Positions 25,584 to 30,489 of a stretch of 30,489 nucleotides of DNA are shown here, piece after piece. How positions within the stretch are numbered: the first letter of the stretch is position 1; the number at the start of each line of letters is the position of its first letter. A model generated the notes under the pieces. It did no database searches. It had not been told where the DNA came from and saw nothing but the letters and a program-made list of their open reading frames with translations. Both the position numbers and the translations under genes were made by a program. This stretch comes from an uncultured Lachnospiraceae bacterium (lineage in GTDB: Bacteria; Bacillota; Clostridia; Lachnospirales; Lachnospiraceae). Location: the NCBI GenBank assembly GCA_910586605.1, contig CAJUJR010000030.1, forward strand, positions 1 through 30,489. The letters run 5' to 3'.

Positions 25584-26587
25584 TGGAAATGGTCGCATTG
25601 GGGCTTTACCCTTCCTTTCAGTGCCTTGCCAAGAATTGCCCTTCTACCTGTTGTGCAGGTTGGGGCATCCTTGTGGATGAAAAAGATTATAGGCGTTTTT
25701 TGCAGTTAGAGCCATTATGGCTGCGCAAGGATGTTCTTTCTAATATCAGGGAAAAAGACGGAAAATATTTTTTTATAAACCGGGAGGGCGGCAGGTGTGC
25801 GATGCTAGATAAAGATGGTTTATGCCGGATTCAAAGGAATACAACGGAAAAGGCGCTCTGCAATACCTGTAGGAAATATCCAAGGCTGGTAAGGAAGTCT
25901 GAAGGGGTGCTATATTTGTCAATGGCGGCATCCTGCCCGGTGGTTGCAGAGTATCTTTTTCGTAGTACAGTTGTTTGGATGAAAAGCTGCAAAAAAGAGA
26001 TAGGCCGCCCAAGCAGCACAAGTATTTGGGAAAAGGCGGAAATTGGGGAAATTCCTGTTTTAGAAAATGTGTGGGCAGTTTACCAAAAGAGCAGGGACAG
26101 GGCAGAAGAGATTTTTGGACAAGACAGAAAAATAGATTTGTTATATGGTTGTTTTGAAAAGATGGCAGATGGCGTTTTAGATATTGTGCTGCAACATCGG
26201 GAAGGAAATCGTTTGCTGTCTTTTTTTCAGGTGCTGGGGCAGGATGCTTCGGACAAGGTAGGGCAATTTATCAGGGATACCCATCCAGAATGGAAGGTAT
26301 TTAAAGAAAATTATATGGTGTACCGCCTTTTAAGCCGGAAAATAGAGTTTCCGGATGAACAGGCAATTTCCTGTTATAGGCAAGCCTCAGGGGAGATTTT
26401 TTTACTCCGTACCATTGCTTTTTGTGCATATGCGAAAGGGCAGCGCCTAACGAAAGAAAGGTGGGCAGGACTTCTTTGCATAGTATACCGTTTCTGCGCA
26501 CATGGGAAAAGAGTCTCCAAGGCATTTGGTGGGCTTTTGTCATCCTTTTTCCCAGAGGATTGTTTTTGGGATTATATGCTTTTTTGA
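25583..26587 (+). CDS. fliB: FliB-type flagellin lysine-N-methylase
   Basis: This 334-aa cytoplasmic protein has the cysteine pattern of the FliB family: C14, C19, C23 and C24 in FQCLAKNCPSTCCAGWGI, then GGRCAMLDKDGLCRIQ and ALCNTCRKYPRL. FliB methylates lysines of flagellin in Salmonella and uses an iron-sulphur centre. In gut Clostridia the family is widespread and its substrates are mostly untested, so the symbol is by homology. It lacks a clear ribosome site of its own and starts on the last base of the upstream 49-aa gene. No flagellin gene is in the window. A chemotaxis receptor follows 153 bases later, which fits a motility context. Confidence 0.8.
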   Translation: MEMVALGLYPSFQCLAKNCPSTCCAGWGILVDEKDYRRFLQLEPLWLRKDVLSNIREKDGKYFFINREGGRCAMLDKDGLCRIQRNTTEKALCNTCRKYPRLVRKSEGVLYLSMAASCPVVAEYLFRSTVVWMKSCKKEIGRPSSTSIWEKAEIGEIPVLENVWAVYQKSRDRAEEIFGQDRKIDLLYGCFEKMADGVLDIVLQHREGNRLLSFFQVLGQDASDKVGQFIRDTHPEWKVFKENYMVYRLLSRKIEFPDEQAISCYRQASGEIFLLRTIAFCAYAKGQRLTKERWAGLLCIVYRFCAHGKRVSKAFGGLLSSFFPEDCFWDYMLF

Positions 26588-26740
26588 TGTTCAACATGTA
26601 CAGCAAGTTTCATGTATTCTTTTCCCTCATGAAAATTCATTATCGGTCGGTGAAGTTTTGACGGGAACAACGTAATTTATTCAATATAGATAAGTCCAGC
26701 TTATAAAATGGTGAAAAAACAAGGTAAAGGGTGAAATGTA

Positions 26741-28726
26741 ATGAAAAAGAAAAGAAAGGTAAGTAAGACACGAAACATTAAACAGATTATTGTGTATTAT
26801 GTGACAATGCTGTCTGTCCTTTTGGGGGTGGTACTTATTTTGTTAATGGTGGTTACATCATTAACGTCTACATCTTCTGTTCTTAAGGACAGCTTGCAGG
26901 TTACGGCAAGGATTTCAGCACAAAATCTCAGTTCAAACCTACATTTGCTGGCAGACAGGATGGACAGCCTGGCTCAGGAAAAGGCACTTTCTGATGTTTC
27001 ATTAGGAAATGGACAGAAGCAGCAGGTTTTAAGTGAATATAAGCAGCGTATCGAATTTGTATGGATTGCCGCTTATGATCTGTCAGGGCAGAGGCTTTAT
27101 GGGGATGGGGATGCCCCAGCATCTATTGTGGATTGGAGCCATTATCCCTATCTGCAAGAGACGGCAAACCTGACAATTGGCGAACCAGAAAATGTGGATG
27201 GGATATGGCAGCTTTCTATAGGGATGCCTCTTTTGGACAGGGAGGGAAGCCCACAGGCATATCTGATTGGAAGCTATAAATATGATGTGCTGAATGACGT
27301 TTTATCTAATATTAATATTGGCGCTGGAGGGATGGCGCTGGTTGTTGGGGAAGAAGGAGACATTGTTGCCAATAAAGATATAGCGGCAATGGAAAAGAGT
27401 GAAAACTTATATGATTTATATGGTTCTGGCAGGAATAAAAAGATATTTGATTCTATGTTAGATTTTCAGACAGATTCTGGTTCTGTATTTTTTAATATGA
27501 ATCAGCATTACATAGCATATTCGCCAGTAGCAGGGACAAACTGGACTTTAATGATTGCCGCCCCTGGAAAAGATTTTATGGGAATCCTTTTATGGTCTGT
27601 CCTGATTAGTATAGCAGTGATCCTTGCGCTTCAGATTTTTGCCAGAAGGCTTATTGTAAAGGTTGCAGACAAGATTTCGGAATCCCTGGCAATTGCGTCA
27701 AAGAGGCTGTCGTCTCTTTCTGTAGGGGATTTAAAAGAGGAGGTTTTGCTTGCAGACAGCAATGAGGAGGCAGAAGTGCTTACAACTGCGCTGTCTAAAA
27801 CGGTGGGAAGCCTTGCTTCCTATATTGATGATATCACCGCATATCTTGGACTTCTATCCTCAGGGGATTATTCTGGGGAAGTAACAGGCCGTTTTGATGG
27901 TGATTTTGTTGCAATCCAGGAAGCATTGTCTTCTATTACGATATCATTAAATAATACAATGTATCGTATTAATGAGGCGTCTTATGCAGTAAGCAGCAAT
28001 TCTTCAGAAACATCTGAATATGCCAAAAAGCTTTATGATGGCTCAACAGAGCAGACTGCAGCATTGGAACGGTTAAATAGTAAAATTGCGATGATAATGC
28101 AGAAAATTGATGAAATTGATGAAAACGCCAGCCATGTAAAAAGGAGCGCTGATGTGGCAGAACAGCGTGTGGAAGATGGGAAAAGGCAGATGGATGATAT
28201 GCTTGTTACGATGGACAGCATCCATTGCGATATGCAAGAAATTATTACAATTAGCCAGTTGATTGAGGAGATTGCTTCACAGACAGGCCTTTTGGCTTTG
28301 AACGCTTCCATTGAAGCAGCAAGGGCAGGAGAGGCAGGAAAGGGCTTTGCCGTTGTCGCGCAGCAAATCAGTGTTTTGTCAGACCAGACAGCGGAAGCAT
28401 TGGATAAGACAAGTGAGATTATAGGTAAGGCAAGCAAGTCGATTGAGCAAGGGATGAGGACTGCGAATGAAACGGCAGAATCCTTCCTGGCTATAAAAGA
28501 AGCGGCGGCTGATTTTTCTGGGATTTCTGATAATATGGCACATATTACAGTGGAACAGAAGGAAGCCATGGAAATGGTCTCAGATGAAGTAGGTACAGTC
28601 CTTGAAATTGCGGATACGAACCAGGGGTTAGCTAAGGAAACTGATGAAACAGCTTCCCTTTCGCTAAAGCAGGCAGAAGAACTAGAACAGATTGTTTCGG
28701 CTGTTAAGCTAAAAAATTGTTTGTAA
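26741..28726 (+). CDS. Methyl-accepting chemotaxis protein
   Basis: This 661-aa membrane receptor has a basic start, TM1 at about 16-40, and an extracytoplasmic sensor domain of about 240 residues with a dCache-like look (VWIAAYDLSGQRLYGDGD, YIAYSPVAGTNWTLMIAAP). TM2 lies at about 281-303, a HAMP region at about 304-360, and a long coiled-coil signalling domain follows. The hairpin tip IEEIASQTGLLALNASIEAA at 508-527 is the conserved CheA/CheW contact. No C-terminal CheR-docking pentapeptide is seen; it ends VKLKNCL. The ligand is unknown. It is closely followed (18 bases) by an FMN-binding lipoprotein gene, so a role in redox or electron-acceptor sensing is possible, by inference. The region upstream (26588-26740) has no clear promoter. 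Confidence 0.95.
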   Translation: MKKKRKVSKTRNIKQIIVYYVTMLSVLLGVVLILLMVVTSLTSTSSVLKDSLQVTARISAQNLSSNLHLLADRMDSLAQEKALSDVSLGNGQKQQVLSEYKQRIEFVWIAAYDLSGQRLYGDGDAPASIVDWSHYPYLQETANLTIGEPENVDGIWQLSIGMPLLDREGSPQAYLIGSYKYDVLNDVLSNINIGAGGMALVVGEEGDIVANKDIAAMEKSENLYDLYGSGRNKKIFDSMLDFQTDSGSVFFNMNQHYIAYSPVAGTNWTLMIAAPGKDFMGILLWSVLISIAVILALQIFARRLIVKVADKISESLAIASKRLSSLSVGDLKEEVLLADSNEEAEVLTTALSKTVGSLASYIDDITAYLGLLSSGDYSGEVTGRFDGDFVAIQEALSSITISLNNTMYRINEASYAVSSNSSETSEYAKKLYDGSTEQTAALERLNSKIAMIMQKIDEIDENASHVKRSADVAEQRVEDGKRQMDDMLVTMDSIHCDMQEIITISQLIEEIASQTGLLALNASIEAARAGEAGKGFAVVAQQISVLSDQTAEALDKTSEIIGKASKSIEQGMRTANETAESFLAIKEAAADFSGISDNMAHITVEQKEAMEMVSDEVGTVLEIADTNQGLAKETDETASLSLKQAEELEQIVSAVKLKNCL

Positions 28727-28744
28727 AAGTTTATGAGGTAAAGA

Positions 28745-29194
28745 ATGAAACGAGTCAGGTTATTTTTAATGCTTATCGCAATATTTATTTTGTCATTTAT
28801 GCCAGGGTGCAGCAGTTCCCGTTCAATGAAGGATGGATATTATACGGCAGAGATGTCAGGGTATTCCCATGGCTGGAAAGAATATTTCTGTATTCAGGTA
28901 AAACGGGGAAAAATTGTATCGGCAGAGTTTAATGCAAAAAATAAAAGTGGTTTTATTAAGGCATGGGATAATACATATATGAAAAATATGATGTCTAAGC
29001 AGGGGACATATCCCAACAAGTATACTAGGGACTATGTACAGCAGATTATAGAAGGGCAGGGAGAAAAAACGATTGATGCTGTTTCTGGGGCAAGCCACTC
29101 CGGCGGGAACTTTGTAAAATTGTCTGAGGCGGCAATCGAAAGGGCAGTTGAGGGCAATACAGAAACAGTTATTGTAGAAACAGAGGAAGAATAA
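28745..29194 (+). CDS. FMN-binding domain lipoprotein
   Basis: This 149-aa protein has a signal sequence ending in a lipobox-like FMPGC (C22), so it is probably a lipoprotein on the outer face of the membrane. The body fits the FMN-binding domain family (PF04205). DAVSGASHSG at 111-120 matches the ApbE flavinylation motif D-x-x-(S/T)-G-A-(S/T), with S117 as the likely covalent FMN site. The end is acidic. GAGG sits six bases before the ATG. It is 18 bases downstream of the chemotaxis receptor and is probably cotranscribed. In the family such proteins carry electrons in extracytoplasmic redox chains. The electron partner and an apbE gene are not in the window. Confidence 0.82.
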   Translation: MKRVRLFLMLIAIFILSFMPGCSSSRSMKDGYYTAEMSGYSHGWKEYFCIQVKRGKIVSAEFNAKNKSGFIKAWDNTYMKNMMSKQGTYPNKYTRDYVQQIIEGQGEKTIDAVSGASHSGGNFVKLSEAAIERAVEGNTETVIVETEEE

Positions 29195-29223
29195 GAATTT
29201 GCCAAAAAGCAGCGGATACCAGG

Positions 29224-29257
29224 AAAAAGCCGGGAGACTATAGTTTCCCGGCTTTTT
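29224..29257. terminator. Bidirectional terminator between convergent genes
   Basis: AAAAAGCCGGGAGACT (29224-29239) pairs over its whole length, with one G-U, to AGTTTCCCGGCTTTTT (29242-29257). The T-run serves the plus-strand lipoprotein gene and the A-run serves the minus-strand DUF5050 gene, whose stop is five bases away. Confidence 0.95.
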
Positions 29258-29261
29258 ATAG

Positions 29262-30275
29262 CTATTTTTCCCATTTCCATTCTTCTGATTGGTTTGTTGC
29301 TAAGTCAAGTATATAAAGTTTACTCTGGTCAAAACTTTCGTAAAAAAGGTAGTTGCTTGTCAGGTGAAGGTAGTTAAAATCACCAGAAACAAGCATGTTT
29401 AATGATTTGGAATTTAAATCAAATTCATAAAGCCCATTGTCTGAACCGTTATCAACCTGACAGTAAATGGTAGTGCCATCCTCGCTTACGTTGTAAGTAG
29501 CAAGGCGTTCAGAAATTAGAGATTCTGGTGTGCCGCCGCCAACAGGCAGGCGTTTTAAAGAATAGTTATCACCCATATCCATATAGTACAGATAGTCCCC
29601 TTGGATTGTAAGGGCAGTGAAATTCCCTTCTAAGAGAATGGTATTGGCGGAACCATCTATTTTCATTGTATGGATGGAATGGTCTTTCCGATAGCCGGTA
29701 AAGTAAATTGTCTGGTTGGCAATGGCATATGGTGCACAGGCATCCTCTAAAAGCTGTGTATCAGAAGAGCCGTCAATTTTAGCGGCATATAGCTCAAGCC
29801 CTTTTTTCTGGTCGTAGTGTTGGTAATATACATTGTTTCCAAAGAGGCACGCAACCTGTGTTGGGTCGTCATATAGGCGGGCAACTTCTTTGCCATTCAA
29901 GCCGGTACGGTACAACCCCGTGCTTTTTAATGCCATAAAAGAATCAGTATCAATATCCTTTTTATCATTCCGCTTTGTATAAAAAAGATATTTGCCAGCG
30001 GCATTTAGGTAGCTGACATTATCCTCAGATAGTTTTTTTACTTTGCTAAGGTCGCTGTTCATAGAGTACAGCATATTTTGGTCATAGGGGTTTGCAAAGT
30101 AAATTTTGTCATCAAGTTCACAAAAAAGGCCGCCATTTAATAAATTCCCACTGGTATTTCCGGTGATGCTTTCATCGTCATAAAGCTGTACTCTTTTCAT
30201 CCAGTAAAATAGTACGAAAACACCGATGATAATAACGGCTGCAATACAAGAAATTACGATGTTTTTCTTTTTCAT
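29262..30275 (-). CDS. Membrane-anchored DUF5050-type beta-propeller protein
   Basis: This 337-aa protein has a basic start and one N-terminal membrane helix (about 5-25), with the rest outside. The body is a chain of repeats of about 40 residues with motifs such as NGGLFCELDDKIYFANPYD, GKYLFYTKRND, QGDYLYYMDMGDNYSLKRL and TSNYLFYESFDQSKLYILD. These are typical of DUF5050/TolB-like propellers that follow signal or binding modules in Clostridia. GGGGAG lies before the ATG on the minus strand. No enzymatic residues are evident; a binding or scaffold role is inferred. It is transcribed toward the FMN lipoprotein and shares its terminator. Confidence 0.8.
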   Translation of the reverse strand: MKKKNIVISCIAAVIIIGVFVLFYWMKRVQLYDDESITGNTSGNLLNGGLFCELDDKIYFANPYDQNMLYSMNSDLSKVKKLSEDNVSYLNAAGKYLFYTKRNDKKDIDTDSFMALKSTGLYRTGLNGKEVARLYDDPTQVACLFGNNVYYQHYDQKKGLELYAAKIDGSSDTQLLEDACAPYAIANQTIYFTGYRKDHSIHTMKIDGSANTILLEGNFTALTIQGDYLYYMDMGDNYSLKRLPVGGGTPESLISERLATYNVSEDGTTIYCQVDNGSDNGLYEFDLNSKSLNMLVSGDFNYLHLTSNYLFYESFDQSKLYILDLATNQSEEWKWEK

Positions 30276-30367
30276 AATAATCTCCCCATTCTGCGCTGTT
30301 TTTCTTTTTGTAACGCTGTTTTTGTGCCATCAGCGCAAAGACACAAATTTCCTTTGTCTTTTCATTA

Positions 30368-30396
30368 AGTATACCTTTTATAGAGGAAGATTGCAA
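30368..30396 (-). promoter_or_regulatory. Promoter of the DUF5050 gene
   Basis: On the minus strand TTGCAA (30391-30396) and TATACT (30368-30373) are 17 bases apart. The leader of about 85 nt contains a 7-bp hairpin (AAAGACA 30337-30343 with TGTCTTT 30355-30361) before GGGGAG at 30282-30287. Confidence 0.75.
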
Positions 30397-30434
30397 GCAG
30401 GAAAAACACGCTCTAGTGCAATAGCATTTGCTTG

Positions 30435-30489
30435 GTTACTATTCACAGCCAATTGTAACCAAATTAAAGAAATAAAAAATATCTTCCCC
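30435..30489 (-). repeat. Right copy of the 55-bp inverted repeat
   Basis: This is the reverse-complement partner of bases 1-55; both copies read inward with GGCTGTGAATAGTAAC as the inner end. It lies upstream of the DUF5050 promoter. Both copies are cut by the window edge at the same point of the element, so its outer extent is unknown. Confidence 0.85.

Noticed and set aside
26636..26660. Motility sigma factor -10-like CCGATAA read on the minus strand
   Set aside because: It points away from the chemoreceptor gene and has no TAAA at the right distance, so it cannot drive any annotated gene.
26658..26707. Sigma-A promoter for the chemoreceptor (TTGACG with TCAATA, or TTCAAT with TATAAA)
   Set aside because: Neither pairing has both hexamers close to consensus at proper spacing; left uncalled.

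Overview
The window looks like chromosomal DNA of an anaerobic, low-to-mid GC Firmicute, most likely a flagellated or formerly flagellated member of the Lachnospiraceae. The basis is a one-piece pyruvate:ferredoxin oxidoreductase, a meso-diaminopimelate-type murE with dapF, the clostridial priA-def-fmt-rsmB-rlmN order, a DUF4358-MBOAT-DHHW trio, a FliB-type flagellin lysine methylase and AGGAGG ribosome binding sites nearly everywhere. No rRNA, tRNA, CRISPR array or transposase was seen. All genes are complete and no gene runs off either edge.

Layout. (1) 1-1824: a 55-bp repeat copy, then an AAA-ATPase/PD-(D/E)XK gene of unknown role. (2) 1989-5603: nifJ as a single-gene unit with its own promoter and terminator. 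(3) 5678-9220: a promoter followed by a DUF4358 exported protein, an MBOAT O-acyltransferase and a DHHW protein, probably a machine that O-acylates a surface polymer. A small inverted-repeat element lies inside this cluster. (4) 9281-12400: a divergent pair, an RNase H-fold (YprB-like) exonuclease on the minus strand and cardiolipin synthase on the plus strand. (5) 12469-14377: a small zinc-ribbon protein, ruvA and ruvB, then what looks like the first codons of a lost zapA (14392-14430). It abuts an inverted CgeB/DUF3880-type glycosyltransferase (14425-15609). (6) 15743-24466: dapF and murE (diaminopimelate and peptidoglycan precursor synthesis), priA (replication restart), def and fmt (N-formyl-methionine handling), rsmB and rlmN (rRNA methylation), all on one strand with short gaps. 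(7) 24549-26587: pyrE, a 49-aa membrane protein and fliB, closely spaced. (8) 26741-29194: a chemotaxis receptor and an FMN-binding lipoprotein. (9) 29262-30275: a convergent membrane-anchored DUF5050 beta-propeller protein, sharing a strong bidirectional terminator with its neighbour. A second, inverted copy of the 55-bp repeat closes the window.

The housekeeping core is ordinary. The points that stand out are the matched inverted repeats exactly at both edges (probably where an assembly broke), a related half-copy at the end of rlmN where the usual stp-prkC-rsgA-rpe continuation is absent, the zapA remnant, the MITE-like element in the acylation cluster, the tiny membrane gene translationally coupled to fliB, and the receptor-flavoprotein pair. 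I do not see a clearly new defence or mobile system. The best candidates for undescribed biology are the DUF4358 acylation trio and the pyrE-smORF-fliB unit. All family assignments come from reading motifs by eye, with no database search.
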